The notes: generated by a model from the letters alone, not told the origin. Positions 21,661 to 40,332 are shown, counted from the stretch's first letter. The stretch: DNA of 64,000 nucleotides from Mycobacterium arosiense ATCC BAA-1401 = DSM 45069 (GCF_002086125.1 NZ_MVHG01000002.1:12702-76701); one strand, 5' to 3'. A program made the numbers and translations.

Positions 21661-22722
21661 TCAGTGCCAACGCAACAACACCAGCTCGGAACAGAATCCA
21701 GGCCCCATCGCGAGCATCAACCCGGGGCTGTCGCTCGGCGGCGGCTTGGCCATGGTGTCGCGCAGCACGTGCAACACCGACGCCGACGACAGGTTGCCGA
21801 TCTCGCCAAGCGAGCGCCAGGTGAGTTCGAGGGCTTCGGGCGGCAGGTCGAGCGCCGCGTTGATCGCCTCGATGACCTTGGGGCCGCCGGGGTGGCTCAC
21901 GAACGCGCCGATGTCGGCGGTGGTCAACCCGTGCGCCCCCAAAAACCCGGTGACGTCGTCTGCGATGTATTGCTCCACGACGGCGGCGACATCCTTGGAC
22001 AGCACCAGCTCGAAGCCTCCTGCGCGCACGTCGAAGCCCATGGTGCGCAGGGAATCGGGATACAGGTGGCTGCGTGAGTCGACGATGCTGGGCCCGCCGG
22101 CGACCACTTGTTCGGCGCGACGCTCGCCGACGGCCACCACCGCCGCGGCGCCGTCGGCGAACAGGGCGCTGCCGACCATGCCGGCCAGCGACGGCGTGTA
22201 CCCGGGATAGGTCAGCGAGCAGAGCTCGACGGAGATCAGGGCGGCGACGGCGTCGGGTGCGCCCCGCAGGTAGTCGTTGACGCGGGCCACACCCGCGGCG
22301 CCGGCCACGCAGCCCAGCCCGAACAGCGGCACCCGTCGCACGTCGTCGCGCAGGCCGAGCTGCGCGGCGATCCGGGCGTCCACGGAAGGCACCGCCAGGC
22401 CGGTGACGGTGGTGGTGATGAGCATGTCGACGTCCTCGGGCCGCAGGCCCGCTTCGTCGAGCGCGCCGGACAGCGCTTCGCAGCCCAGCTTCACGGCGTG
22501 TTCGGTGAAGATCCGGTTGGCCAGGCCGAAGTCGGTCAGTGCGGGATACTGCTCGAGCGGCAGCACCAGGTGGCGGCTGCCAACTTTGGCGCTGGCGTGC
22601 AGCTGCCGGACGATGTCCTCGTAGCCGCCGAACTGCGGGATGCTCAGAAAAAAATCGGTGAGCTCGCGCTGGGAGTATCGGTGCGGCGGTAACGCACCGA
22701 AGACGCCAGCGACGACGCTCAT
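21661..22722 (-). CDS. pks10: Type III polyketide synthase Pks10 (chalcone-synthase-like)
   Basis: This 353-residue type III synthase is paralogous to Pks11, with Cys138 ([11 protein letters not shown]), His277 (VSHPGGPK) and Asn310 (GNLSSASV) at identical positions. It is the first gene of the polyketide transcription unit. The start is ATG 22722, with GGGGAAAC just upstream. In M. tuberculosis, pks10 and pks7 mutants have been reported to affect cell-wall lipid (DIM) production, and the purified enzyme family makes alkylpyrones. Here the natural starter may be the product of the neighbouring type I modules. Having two type III enzymes in one cluster suggests two starters, two extenders or sequential use. 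Assignment as pks10 rests on its place next to argH. Confidence 0.9.
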   Translation of the reverse strand: MSVVAGVFGALPPHRYSQRELTDFFLSIPQFGGYEDIVRQLHASAKVGSRHLVLPLEQYPALTDFGLANRIFTEHAVKLGCEALSGALDEAGLRPEDVDMLITTTVTGLAVPSVDARIAAQLGLRDDVRRVPLFGLGCVAGAAGVARVNDYLRGAPDAVAALISVELCSLTYPGYTPSLAGMVGSALFADGAAAVVAVGERRAEQVVAGGPSIVDSRSHLYPDSLRTMGFDVRAGGFELVLSKDVAAVVEQYIADDVTGFLGAHGLTTADIGAFVSHPGGPKVIEAINAALDLPPEALELTWRSLGEIGNLSSASVLHVLRDTMAKPPPSDSPGLMLAMGPGFCSELVLLRWH

Positions 22723-22788
22723 TGTTTCCCCACCCCTTGGAGACGAGGACCCGGCCCGTAGCGTTCAACCGGATCGCTTTGAGCCCGA

Positions 22789-22794
22789 AGTCTA
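22789..22794 (-). promoter_or_regulatory. Possible -10 box for the pks10-pks7-pks8-pks9 unit
   Basis: In the 111-bp gap between argH and pks10, the minus strand reads TAGACT at 22794-22789, which fits the mycobacterial TANNNT -10 pattern. It would give a leader of about 60 nt. No convincing -35 box is present at the expected spacing, so this is a weak call. Confidence 0.3.
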
Positions 22795-22833
22795 GTCGGT
22801 ATGTCCCCGGCCGTCAGGGAAAACAAGCTCATC

Positions 22834-25543
<2,710 letters not shown>

Positions 25544-25570
25544 GAACCAATCTCCTTTGAATTGAAGCGC

Positions 25571-29041
<3,471 letters not shown>

Positions 29042-29090
29042 CAGCGCCGCTCCTCCTCATCACTTCGTTCCGCATCGTCGCCGGCGCGCA

Positions 29091-30305
29091 TCATGAGCTG
29101 TAGGCCGAATTCTCTTCGACGTACCCGTGCGACAGGTCGGTGGTCCGGATGGTGGCCCGCTGCTCGCCGAGCCGCAGGTCGACGGTGATGTCGATGTCGG
29201 GTCCCGACAGGTCCACCTCGCGCGCACCCGGTACCGGGGCTCCGCCGGAGAACACCGCAAAGCCATTGAACGACACCGTGATCCGGTCGGGGTCCAGGTC
29301 GATGGGCGCCATCCCGACGGCCGCCAGCACCCTTCCCCAGTTGGGGTCCGAACCGAACACCGCCGTCTTGACCAGGCTGTCGCGGGCGATCGTGCGGGCG
29401 GCGACCAGGGCGTCGGCCTCGGAGGCCGCCCCTGCCACGGTGACGTTGATCCGCTTGGTGACGCCCTCGGCGTCGGCTTGCACCTGTGCGCACAGGTCGT
29501 CGCACACCCGCCACACGGCGTCGTCGAGTTCGGCCTGGCCGGGTGCGATTTCGCTGGCTCCCGACGTCAGCAGCAGCACCGTGTCGTTGGTCGAGCACGC
29601 GCCATCGATGTCGAGCCGGTCGAAGGTGCGGGAGGTGGCGCCGCGCAGCGCGTGGTCCAGCGCCGCCGCATCGACGGCCGCGTCGGTGGTGAGCACGCAG
29701 AGCATCGTCGCCAGCGACGGCGCCAGCATGCCGGCACCCTTGGCCATCCCGCCGACCGTCCAGTTGTCCGGATGGTGCAGCGCAACCTGTTTGGGCACGG
29801 TGTCGGTGGTCATGATCGCCTGGGCCGCCTCGTCACCCCCGGACAGGCCGCCGGCCATGTCCTGCACGATCGTGCGCACGCCGGCGAGCACCTTGTCCAT
29901 GGGCAACCGGTCACCGATCAGCCCGGTGGAGCACACCGCGACCTCGATCGCCCCGGTCTCGGTTCCCCAGTCCGACAGCGCGGCCGCGACCGCCTCGGCG
30001 GTGGCGTGGGTGTCGGAGAATCCGCCGGGTCCGGTGCAGGCGTTGGCGCCGCCGGAGTTGAGGATCACCGCGCGCAGCTCGCCGGTGGTCAGCACCTGCT
30101 GGCTCCACAGCACCGGTGCGGCCTTGATTTTGTTGCGGGTGAACACCCCGGCGGCGGCGTAGTCGGGGCCTTCGTTGAACACCAGGGCCAGATCGCGGTT
30201 GCCCGAGGCCTTGATCCCGGCGGCGATGCCGGCGGCCCGGAATCCGGCCGGCGCGGTGACGCCCTGCTCGCGCAGCAACCGCGCGTGCGCGGCCGCCCGC
30301 GTCAT
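29091..30305 (-). CDS. argJ: Bifunctional ornithine acetyltransferase/N-acetylglutamate synthase ArgJ
   Basis: A 404-residue proenzyme that recycles the acetyl group from acetylornithine to glutamate. It cleaves itself at an Ala-Thr bond to form two chains. The cleavage and nucleophile motif SLATMLCVLTTDA is present, preceded by GGMAKGAGMLAP. The C-terminal end is a conserved YVEENSAYSS. I chose ATG 30305 because GGAGGAG lies about 8 nt upstream and the length then equals that of the M. tuberculosis protein; the open frame runs 33 codons further without a comparable signal. It is the second gene of the arginine operon. Confidence 0.96.
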   Translation of the reverse strand: MTRAAAHARLLREQGVTAPAGFRAAGIAAGIKASGNRDLALVFNEGPDYAAAGVFTRNKIKAAPVLWSQQVLTTGELRAVILNSGGANACTGPGGFSDTHATAEAVAAALSDWGTETGAIEVAVCSTGLIGDRLPMDKVLAGVRTIVQDMAGGLSGGDEAAQAIMTTDTVPKQVALHHPDNWTVGGMAKGAGMLAPSLATMLCVLTTDAAVDAAALDHALRGATSRTFDRLDIDGACSTNDTVLLLTSGASEIAPGQAELDDAVWRVCDDLCAQVQADAEGVTKRINVTVAGAASEADALVAARTIARDSLVKTAVFGSDPNWGRVLAAVGMAPIDLDPDRITVSFNGFAVFSGGAPVPGAREVDLSGPDIDITVDLRLGEQRATIRTTDLSHGYVEENSAYSS

Positions 30306-30358
30306 GTGCGCCACTCCTCCGATCCCGGCTACGCCGGCATCATCGTCGCCGGCGCGCG

Positions 30359-31428
<1,070 letters not shown>

Positions 31429-31448
31429 TGCTTTGCAAATCCATTCCA

Positions 31449-33943
31449 CTAGGCGCGTAGCTCCGCGCCAACCACCTCGGCGGCCCGGCGCACCGCGGCG
31501 TCGCGAGCCGCGGTGGCGTCGTCCTCGGTGAGCGTGCGGTCGGGCGCGCGGAACCGCAGCGCGAAGGTCAGCGATTTGCGGTCCTCGCCGATCTGCGGGC
31601 CGGTGAACACGTCGAACAGCTGCAGGTCCTCGAGCAGCTCCCCCGCGCCTTCGCGGACCGCGTCGGCCACCGCCTGGGCCGGCACCTGCGCGGGCACCAC
31701 CAGGCTGAGGTCCTGGAAGACGGCCGGGAACGGCGAGACCCGGGGCGCGGGCAGCGCCAGCGGGATGGGAATCGCGTCGAGGTCGAGCTCGAGGGCGCAG
31801 GTGCCTTTGGGCAGTCCGGCGCGCTCGATCACCGCGGGATGCAGCTGGCCCGCGTGCCCCACCGGGGTGTCCCCGACGAGCACCTCGGCGCAGCGCCCCG
31901 GATGCCACGGCAGGTATTGCGCCGCCCGCAACCGCACGTCGATTCCGCTGGCGCGGGCGATGATGCGCACCGCCTCGAACGCGTCGGCGGCTTCGGCGCG
32001 GCGGCCGGGACCCCAGGGTCCGCGCTGTTCACGCAGGCCGGTCAGCACCGCGGCGACGTGCTGGGGTTGCCGCGGCAACGACGCGTCGAGCGCGGCGATC
32101 TCGGCGTCGGTGGGCCGGCGGTCGACGGGGATGAGGTCGGCCGCGCGGGTGTTCGCGGTCGGCTGGACCACCTGCGCCAGGGCGTACAGGCCGATGTCGA
32201 CCAGCCCGCGAGAGACGTTGCGCGCCAGGGTTTCCAGCAGTGCGGGCAGCAGCGTGGTGGCCAGGTGCGGGCGGTCGGCCTCCAGCGGGTTGAGCACCTC
32301 GGTCGTGCTGCGTCGCGGGTCGTCGGCCGGCAGGCCCCACAGGTCGAACACGCCCGCGGGCAGGAACGGGATCGGCAGGATCTCGATGTAGCCGGACTCG
32401 GCCAGCGACCGGCCGATGGCGCGGCGTCGCTTCTGCACGGCGGTGAGGCCACGACCGGCGGGCGCCGACGGCAACACCGACGGAATGACCTCGAGCCCCT
32501 CCAGCCGCAGCACCTCCTCGACGAGGTCGGCGGGCTGCAGCAGGTCCGGACGCCAGCTGGGTGGTGTCACCGTCAGCTTGTCGCCGCTCGCTGCGACCTC
32601 TGCACCGATCTGGGCGAGCCGCCGGGCGGTGGTGCCCGGCGCATAGCCGACCCCGGCGAGGCGATCCGGCAGGTCGACGGCGATATCGATGGGCGGGAGC
32701 GACCAGTCGTCGCGCGGTGGGTCGCCGCGCCAATCGGTCAGTCCCTCACCCACGACGCCGCCGGCGATGTCGGCGAGCAGGGCGGCACAACGGTCCAGCG
32801 CGGCCACCGAGATGGCCGGATCCACCCCCCGCTCGTAGCGGCGGGCGGCTTCGCTGGGCAGGTGCAGCCTGCGCTGGGTGCGCGACACCGCGGCCGGGTC
32901 CCACACCGCGGCCTCGAGCAGCACGTCGGTCGAGTCGGCGCGCACCTCGGTGCTCGCCGTGCCCATCACGCCGCCGATCGCGGTGGTCGCCGCGTCGTCG
33001 ACGATGAGCACGTCGGCCGGCTCGAGTTTGCGCTCGATGTCGTCGAGGGTCACCACGGTCTCGCCGGGCCGGGCGAATCGCACGCCGAAGCCGCCGGTGA
33101 TGCGGTTGCGGTCGTGAGCGTGCATCGGGTGACCGAGCTCGAGCATCACGTAGTTCGTCACGTCGACGGCCGGGGCGCTCGCGCGGATGCCGGACAGCAG
33201 CAGCCGGCGCTGCAGCCACCACGGCGACACCGCGGCGGGGTCGATGCCGGTGACCGGGCGCAGCGCGAACCGCCGCACCCCGGTGCCGGGTTGTAAGGTC
33301 AGTGGCCAGGCCTCGCCGTTGACCGGGAGCGGCTTGATCACCTCGCTGCCGGCGGGGTCGACGAAGTCCAGCCCGTAGGCGCAGGCGACCTCGCGGGCCA
33401 GGCCCCGCAACGACATGCAGTAACCGCGATCCGGTGTGATCGCCAGGTGGAAGATCACGTCGTCGAGCCCCAGCACGACGGCGGCGTCGGCGCCGGGGTC
33501 GGCGGCGCCCGGCGGCAGCACCAGGATCCCGGAATGGTCGACGCCCAGGCCGAGTTCGGCCGCCGAGCAAATCATTCCGTCGGAGGTGCGGCCGTAGGTC
33601 TTGCGGGCGGCGATGGTGAAGTCACCGGGCAGCGTGGTGCCGGGCAACGCCGCCACGATGAGGTCGCCGACAGCGAAATTGGTTGCGCCGCAAACAATCT
33701 CGCGATCCTTGCCGCCACCGACGTCGACGTGACAGAACCGGATCGGCTTCTTGAAACCGGTGAGTTCTTCGATGCCGGTGACCCGGCCCACCGTCAGCGG
33801 GCCGTCGACCGGGCCCAGGGTGGCGACCTCCTCGACCTCGTGGCCGATGCGCACCAGCGTCTGCTCCAGCTCGGCGGGGGCGACGTCGAAGTCCGGCGCT
33901 CCGGCCGCGACGATCTCGCGCAGCCAGCTGTAGGGAACGCGCA

Positions 33944-33944
<1 letters not shown>
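31449..33944 (-). CDS. pheT: Phenylalanyl-tRNA synthetase beta subunit PheT
   Basis: An 831-residue subunit of the (alpha-beta)2 enzyme that charges tRNA-Phe. The N-terminal EMAP-II-like tRNA-binding domain is at about 40-155 ([22 protein letters not shown]). B3/B4 editing domain, B5 core ([20 protein letters not shown]) and C-terminal ferredoxin-fold anticodon domain ([30 protein letters not shown]) follow. ATG 33944 overlaps the pheS stop (TGATG). The length equals the M. tuberculosis protein. Confidence 0.97.
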
Positions 33945-35073
<1,129 letters not shown>

Positions 35074-35154
35074 GTGATTCGACGCGTGGTACCCGGCGGG
35101 CGCTCGGCGGGTGGCCCGCGGGTGGCCGTGGCAGGCCACCGACGGCGGTGTGGC

Positions 35155-35985
35155 TTAGCCGGCGACGGCCGGCTGCGGCCCGCCCAGCGTCTCGTCACCC
35201 AGCGCGGGGGCGGCTGGCGTGGCCACGCCCCGACCGCGGGCGAGCCTCGCCAGCCGGTAGGCGACGAACGCGCCCACGGCACCGAAGACCGGCGTCGCCG
35301 CCATGGTTCCCCAGTGGTGGGCCAGCATCAAGAAGCCGAAGCCCGAGGACGCCGCCAGCATCAGGTAGCGCGCCGGCGTCCAGTGGATCGGCTGCCGGAA
35401 CCGGGCGGACACCAGCACGCCAAGGATCACGGCGACGGTGTGGCCGGCGTCGGTGAAGTCGCCGCCGATGATCGCCGAGGCGATGCCGGCCGACACCCAC
35501 CAGCCGACCCAGGCGGCGCGCCAGCGCGACGGGATCACCGCCGTCATCGCGCCGAGCACGGCCAGCGCGCCGTAGCTCATGCCGACGTCGCTGGCCCGGG
35601 TGATCGACAAGGGCAGCCAGCCGAACTCGACCGACGCGGCCAGGGCGGCGGCCACCAGCAGCGTCGCGCCGATGTGGCCGACGAGGAACGCCGCCACCAG
35701 CCGGATGGTGCGCAGATGCAGCTCGGCCAGCGCCAGCAGGCAGGTCAGGAAGGGCAGCCAGAAGTAGAGCGGGCCGGCGTCGACCACCAGCGCGCTGCCC
35801 AGCAGCGTGCCCAGGTGGCCGTGGGCCAGGTTGTGCACGTTGGTGCTGGCGCGCGCCACGATGACGTCATGCGCGTGCGGGCCGAGGGCCAGGATGGCGC
35901 AGCTGATGGCGAGAAGCAGTGCCGCGTACCCCACAGTGAATTGGACCCGGGCGAGCCGGGACAGGATGCCCCCTAACATTGGCAT
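35155..35985 (-). CDS. Rhomboid-like integral membrane protein
   Basis: A 276-residue protein with about six to seven hydrophobic segments; the last 35 residues are soluble. Several landmarks resemble the rhomboid fold: NVHNLAHGHLGTL at 49-61 (the N..H..H region of helix 2), GHIGATLL at 103-110, Ser137 in DVGMSYGALAVLGA (equivalent of GxSG), and His182 in DAGHTVAVILG (helix 6). Ser137 and His182 could form a protease dyad, but GMSY departs from GxSG, so it may be an inactive relative. It follows the nucleotidyl cyclase by 3 nt, hence is co-transcribed. It corresponds by position to M. tuberculosis Rv1648. Function unproven. Confidence 0.65.
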   Translation of the reverse strand: MPMLGGILSRLARVQFTVGYAALLLAISCAILALGPHAHDVIVARASTNVHNLAHGHLGTLLGSALVVDAGPLYFWLPFLTCLLALAELHLRTIRLVAAFLVGHIGATLLVAAALAASVEFGWLPLSITRASDVGMSYGALAVLGAMTAVIPSRWRAAWVGWWVSAGIASAIIGGDFTDAGHTVAVILGVLVSARFRQPIHWTPARYLMLAASSGFGFLMLAHHWGTMAATPVFGAVGAFVAYRLARLARGRGVATPAAPALGDETLGGPQPAVAG

Positions 35986-35988
35986 CCA

Positions 35989-36906
35989 TTATGGCTGTGG
36001 TTTTGTCTCGACTGTGTCATCAGGGCCTGACAACTCCTTAAGAGTCTTGAGGCGATAAATCGCCAAATCGTCGGGAATGCCGGCGGGCTTCGGCCCGAAG
36101 ACCGGCTTCCTCGCGCGTTTGGCCTCGACGCCCAACGCGTCCAACTCGCTTTGCGGTATGAGATCCAACGTTGAACTCGACACCATGATTCCACCCTTGC
36201 TGGCTCTTTCCATAACTCGCGCGGCGATATTCACATCGACGCCGAGCCAGTCGGCGGCCAGCCGCTGCGGGCGCCCGGTGTGGATTCCGACCCGCACCCT
36301 GGGCGTATAGCCGTCCACGTCGACCGATTTGAGCGCGTCCTTGGCCGCCAGCACGGCGCGCACGGCGACCGTCGGATCGCCGAATACCGCCATGATGCCG
36401 TCGCCCATCCGTTTGACGATGTGCCCGCCGGCGTCCAGCAGGGGCGGCTCGAGGGCCCGCGCCACCTGCCGCAACAGCGCCAGCGCCGCGTCGTCGCCGG
36501 CTTGCAGGGACCACGTCGAGAAGCCGACCAGATCGGTGAAGACCAGCGTCACCTCCGGGTTGGCCGGCCGGCGCGAAACCCCTTCGGTCAGCGCCTGCCA
36601 CAGCTGCAGCACCCCGAGGCTGACCTCGCGCGACACCGCGTCCCGGTCGCCCAGCAGCCGGTCTGCGGCGCGCGCCGCCGCCCGCGGACCACCCTCGCCC
36701 GCCGTGGACAGCGGATCGCCGAACTCGGGGTCGCCGGGCAGCAGTCGGCGCGCACGCCGGACGAGGGCAACCGCCCCCGGACTGCGGTTACGGCTGTGCA
36801 GCCACTGAGTCGCGCTGTGCACCGACAGCAAAGAGCGCGACGGAGCGGATCGCGCCGGGGACTGTTCGGGCTCGCCCGAGTCCAGATCGCTACGCGCGAG
36901 TTCCAC
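35989..36906 (-). CDS. Class III adenylate cyclase (Rv1647-like)
   Basis: A 305-residue protein. An N-terminal helical region (1-112) is followed by one class III catalytic domain (about 115-290). All canonical residues are visible: metal ligands Asp125 (VFTDLVGFS) and Asp169 (GDGIMAVF), adenine-specifying Lys165 and Asp224, transition-state Asn226 and Arg230 (GVDVNIAAR). It should act as a homodimer converting ATP to cAMP. No membrane segment is present. The start is GTG 36906 with a weak ribosome site. It is paired with the downstream membrane protein (3-nt gap). A cAMP-binding universal stress protein is encoded at 55987-56430. Confidence 0.92.
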   Translation of the reverse strand: MELARSDLDSGEPEQSPARSAPSRSLLSVHSATQWLHSRNRSPGAVALVRRARRLLPGDPEFGDPLSTAGEGGPRAAARAADRLLGDRDAVSREVSLGVLQLWQALTEGVSRRPANPEVTLVFTDLVGFSTWSLQAGDDAALALLRQVARALEPPLLDAGGHIVKRMGDGIMAVFGDPTVAVRAVLAAKDALKSVDVDGYTPRVRVGIHTGRPQRLAADWLGVDVNIAARVMERASKGGIMVSSSTLDLIPQSELDALGVEAKRARKPVFGPKPAGIPDDLAIYRLKTLKELSGPDDTVETKPQP

Positions 36907-37053
36907 CTGGCCAGGTTATTTGGTTTTCTTCGAGGCAGGCAACGACGGCCGCGCCGGATGTGTCACACGCCTCACCAAACCGCCTGATCACGGTGGTACC
37001 ACACCGGCGTGGAAGCTCGATAACGCGCGGGCGGACACATCGCCGAAAGCGTA

Positions 37054-37069
37054 GACAACGCCCGTTGTC
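37054..37069. promoter_or_regulatory. Candidate operator upstream of the MpaB-type oxygenase gene
   Basis: Perfect 6-bp arms GACAAC/GTTGTC separated by GCCC lie 38-53 nt upstream of the ATG at 37107, in the 200-bp divergent gap between the cyclase and the oxygenase. The spacing suits a TetR-like dimer. The right arm overlaps TTGTCA, which could serve as a -35 box. The rest of the gap shows no gene. Confidence 0.4.
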
Positions 37070-37106
37070 AAAGTTATCGTGAGCCCAATCGGAGCAGGAG
37101 GCCGCG

Positions 37107-38186
37107 ATGACTGGCACTGTGCATGTGGGCGGGACCGGACCCGCTGATCCGCTCGGACCAGATTCTTTGACCTGGAAGTATTTTGGCGACCTGCGCACGG
37201 GGATGATGGGCGTGTGGATCGGGGCGATCCAGAACATGTACCCCGAACTCGGCGCGGCCGTCGAGGAGCATTCGATCCTGCTGCGCGAGCCGCTGCAGCG
37301 GGTGGCCAGGTCGGTCTACCCGATCATGGGGGTGGTCTACGACGGGGACCGGGCACCCCAGACCGGCCGGCAGATCACCAGCTATCACCACACCATCAAG
37401 GGAACCGACGCCGCCGGGCGGCGCTATCACGCGCTGAACCCGGAGACGTTCTACTGGGCGCACGCGACGTTTTTCATGCTGATCGTCAAGGTGGCCGAGT
37501 ACTTCTGCGGCGGTCTGACCGAGGCCGAAAAGCGGCAACTGTTCGCCGAGCACGTGCAGTGGTACCGGATGTACGGCATGAGCATGCGGCCGGTGCCCGA
37601 AACCTGGGAGGAATTCCAGGAGTACTGGGAGCGCACCTGCCGCGAGACGCTGGAGATCAACCGGGCGACGCTGGACATCTTCCAAATGCACATTCCCAAG
37701 CCGAAATTCGTGCTCATGCCCACACCGATCTGGGACCAGATCTTCAAGCCGCTCGTCGCCGGTCAGCGCTGGATCGCGGCGGGGCTGTTCGAGCCCGCGG
37801 TGCGGGAGAAGGCCGGACTGCACTGGACCCCGGGCGACGAGGTGTTGCTGCGCTTGTTCGGCAAGCTCGTCGAACTGGCGTTCCTCGCAGTGCCCGACGA
37901 GATCCGGCTGCACCCGCGCGCGCTGGCCGCCTACCGCCGCGCCGAGGGCCGGCTGCCCAGCGACGCGCCGCTGGTGGAGGCCCCGCCGTTCATGGCGCCG
38001 CCGCGTGACCGGCGCGGGCTGCCGATGCATTACTTCCCCCCGCCGGCCAAGTCGCCGTTGGACCCCGCGCTCCAACCCGCGCGGGCCCTGATGGAACGCG
38101 CCGGCTCCCTGGTGCATACGACGCTGTCACTGGCCGGCCTGCGCGCCGTGCGGGGCCGGCCGAAGCGGTCCGTCAAGGCCGCCTAG
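37107..38186 (+). CDS. MpaB/latex-clearing-protein-family oxygenase (DUF2236)
   Basis: A 359-residue protein of the oxygenase MpaB family, a haem-containing or haem-like fold shared with rubber oxygenase Lcp. Typical features are WKYFGDLRTGMMG near the start, the His-bearing YHALNPETFYWAHATFFM (about 108-128), and the Trp/Tyr-rich helix AEHVQWYRMYGMSMRPVP. There is no signal peptide. The start ATG has AGGAGG 5-6 nt upstream. The natural substrate is not known. It corresponds by position to M. tuberculosis Rv1645c. Its stop overlaps the convergent tsnR gene by 14 nt. Confidence 0.85.
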   Translation: MTGTVHVGGTGPADPLGPDSLTWKYFGDLRTGMMGVWIGAIQNMYPELGAAVEEHSILLREPLQRVARSVYPIMGVVYDGDRAPQTGRQITSYHHTIKGTDAAGRRYHALNPETFYWAHATFFMLIVKVAEYFCGGLTEAEKRQLFAEHVQWYRMYGMSMRPVPETWEEFQEYWERTCRETLEINRATLDIFQMHIPKPKFVLMPTPIWDQIFKPLVAGQRWIAAGLFEPAVREKAGLHWTPGDEVLLRLFGKLVELAFLAVPDEIRLHPRALAAYRRAEGRLPSDAPLVEAPPFMAPPRDRRGLPMHYFPPPAKSPLDPALQPARALMERAGSLVHTTLSLAGLRAVRGRPKRSVKAA

Positions 38187-38973
38187 GCAGGTTCAGCGCC
38201 CGCGAGCTCTGATACAGGCAGATAGCCGCCGCGGACGCCACGTTCAGGCTTTCCGCCCCACCGACCATCGGGATCCGCATCCGGCGGTCGGCCGTAGCGG
38301 CGATGTCGATCGGCAGACCGTGTGATTCGGGCCCGAACAGCCACGCCGTCGGCGTGCCGAGCAGTTCGCCGGCCTCGTCGAGCCGCGTCTCACCGTCGAC
38401 GGTGGTGGCGAGCAGCTGCAGGCCCGCGGCGCGCAACGCCTCGACGGCGGCGAGCGTGTCGGGCGCGACGACGACCGGGACCGAGAAGATGCTGCCGGCC
38501 GACGCGCGCAGGCACTTGCCGTTGTACGGGTCGACGCTGTGGCCGCCCAAGATCACGCCGGCGGCGCCCAGGGCGTCGGCGAGGCGGATCAGGGTTCCGG
38601 CGTTGCCCGGCTCGCTGATTTCGACGGCGACCGCGACCAGCGCGGGCGGGCCGGCCAGCACGTCGGGAAGTTGGGTCGCGGGCGTTTCGCACACGGCGAC
38701 CAGCCCGGCCGGAGTGACGGTGTCGGACAACGCTTTCGCCGCGCGCTCGGTGACCGGGTGAACCGGGCATCGCGCGGAGGCCAAAGTCGCCAGCAGCGGC
38801 GCATGGCGCTGCTGGGCGACTTCGGTGACGAAGACGTCGCGAACCAAGCCGCGGCGGGCGGCGGCCTCGACGAGATTCGGGCCTTCGGCGAGGAATCGGC
38901 CCGCCCGCCGGCGGCCGACGTGGCGGTGCAGTTTGACCGCCGCGGCGACCCTGGCCGAACGTTCGGTCAGCAC
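38173..38973 (-). CDS. tsnR: SPOUT-family RNA 2'-O-methyltransferase (TsnR/TrmH type)
   Basis: A 266-residue RNA methyltransferase. The N-terminal substrate-binding domain (1-100) contains the basic KLHRHVGRRRAGRFLAEG. The SPOUT knot domain has motif 1 ISEPGNAGTLIRLADALGA, motif 2 LFGPESHGLP and motif 3 MVGGAESLNVASAAAICLY. It should use S-adenosylmethionine to methylate a ribose in rRNA or tRNA. It lies 13 nt after rplT, so ribosome maturation is the likely context. GTG 38973 was chosen because the upstream part of the open frame overlaps rplT. Confidence 0.92.
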   Translation of the reverse strand: MLTERSARVAAAVKLHRHVGRRRAGRFLAEGPNLVEAAARRGLVRDVFVTEVAQQRHAPLLATLASARCPVHPVTERAAKALSDTVTPAGLVAVCETPATQLPDVLAGPPALVAVAVEISEPGNAGTLIRLADALGAAGVILGGHSVDPYNGKCLRASAGSIFSVPVVVAPDTLAAVEALRAAGLQLLATTVDGETRLDEAGELLGTPTAWLFGPESHGLPIDIAATADRRMRIPMVGGAESLNVASAAAICLYQSSRALNLPRRP

Positions 38974-38986
38974 CTGCCGTCGCTTG

Positions 38987-39382
38987 TTAGGCCGCTTCTC
39001 CCGAGTCCGAGGGAGCGTTGACATCCTCGGGCAGGGCCGCCCGTGCGATGTCGACCAGCGCCGTGAAGGCTGCCGGGTCGGCAATGGCGATGTCGGACAG
39101 GTTCTTTCGGTCCACTTCCACACCGGCGGCCTTGAGGCCCTGGATCAGCCTGTTGTAGGTGATGTCGTTGGCGCGCGCCGCCGCGTTGATCCGCGAGATC
39201 CACAGCTTGCGGAACTCGCCCTTGCGCGCACGCCGGTCGCGGTAGGCGTAGTTGAGTGAATGTAGTTGCTGCTCTTTGGCCTTGCGGTAGAGCCGGGATC
39301 GCTGGCCGCGATAGCCCTTCGAGGCCTTCAGGATGCTGCGCCTCTTCTTGTGGGCGTTGACCGCCCGCTTCACGCGTGCCAT
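38987..39382 (-). CDS. rplT: Ribosomal protein L20 (bL20)
   Basis: A 131-residue, highly basic protein of the large subunit that starts [15 protein letters not shown] and contains the conserved [16 protein letters not shown] and [15 protein letters not shown]. It is the third gene of infC-rpmI-rplT and lies 80 nt after rpmI. The acidic C-terminal tail ([13 protein letters not shown]) is an actinobacterial addition. Confidence 0.98.
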   Translation of the reverse strand: MARVKRAVNAHKKRRSILKASKGYRGQRSRLYRKAKEQQLHSLNYAYRDRRARKGEFRKLWISRINAAARANDITYNRLIQGLKAAGVEVDRKNLSDIAIADPAAFTALVDIARAALPEDVNAPSDSGEAA

Positions 39383-39462
39383 TGGATGTTCCTACTCTCG
39401 TTCACAATTGGTTGGTCGGGTCGCCGTGCCAGCTCGCGATGCGGGTCTGGCCGGCGCGGTGG

Positions 39463-39657
39463 TCAGCCGTTCAGCAGGCTGTTGACGCGCTTGGTGTCGT
39501 TGGCCGACACCGTGGTGCGGCCGTCGAGGCGCCGGGTTCGCTTGGTCGGCTTGTGCTCGAGCAGATGCCGGCGGTTGGTCTGCTGGCGCACGATCTTGCC
39601 GGTTCCGGTGCGCCGGAACCGCTTTGACGCCCCGCTGTGGGTCTTGGCCTTGGGCAT
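39463..39657 (-). CDS. rpmI: Ribosomal protein L35 (bL35)
   Basis: A 64-residue basic protein with the family start [20 protein letters not shown] and the [14 protein letters not shown] core. It lies between infC (66-nt gap) and rplT and is co-transcribed with them. Confidence 0.98.
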   Translation of the reverse strand: MPKAKTHSGASKRFRRTGTGKIVRQQTNRRHLLEHKPTKRTRRLDGRTTVSANDTKRVNSLLNG

Positions 39658-39723
39658 GTTTCCTCTGTTCTATAAGTGCTCGAGCGCTGATACTCGGGCG
39701 CTGCAAAAAGGTCTCGCGCTGGG

Positions 39724-40332
<609 letters not shown>

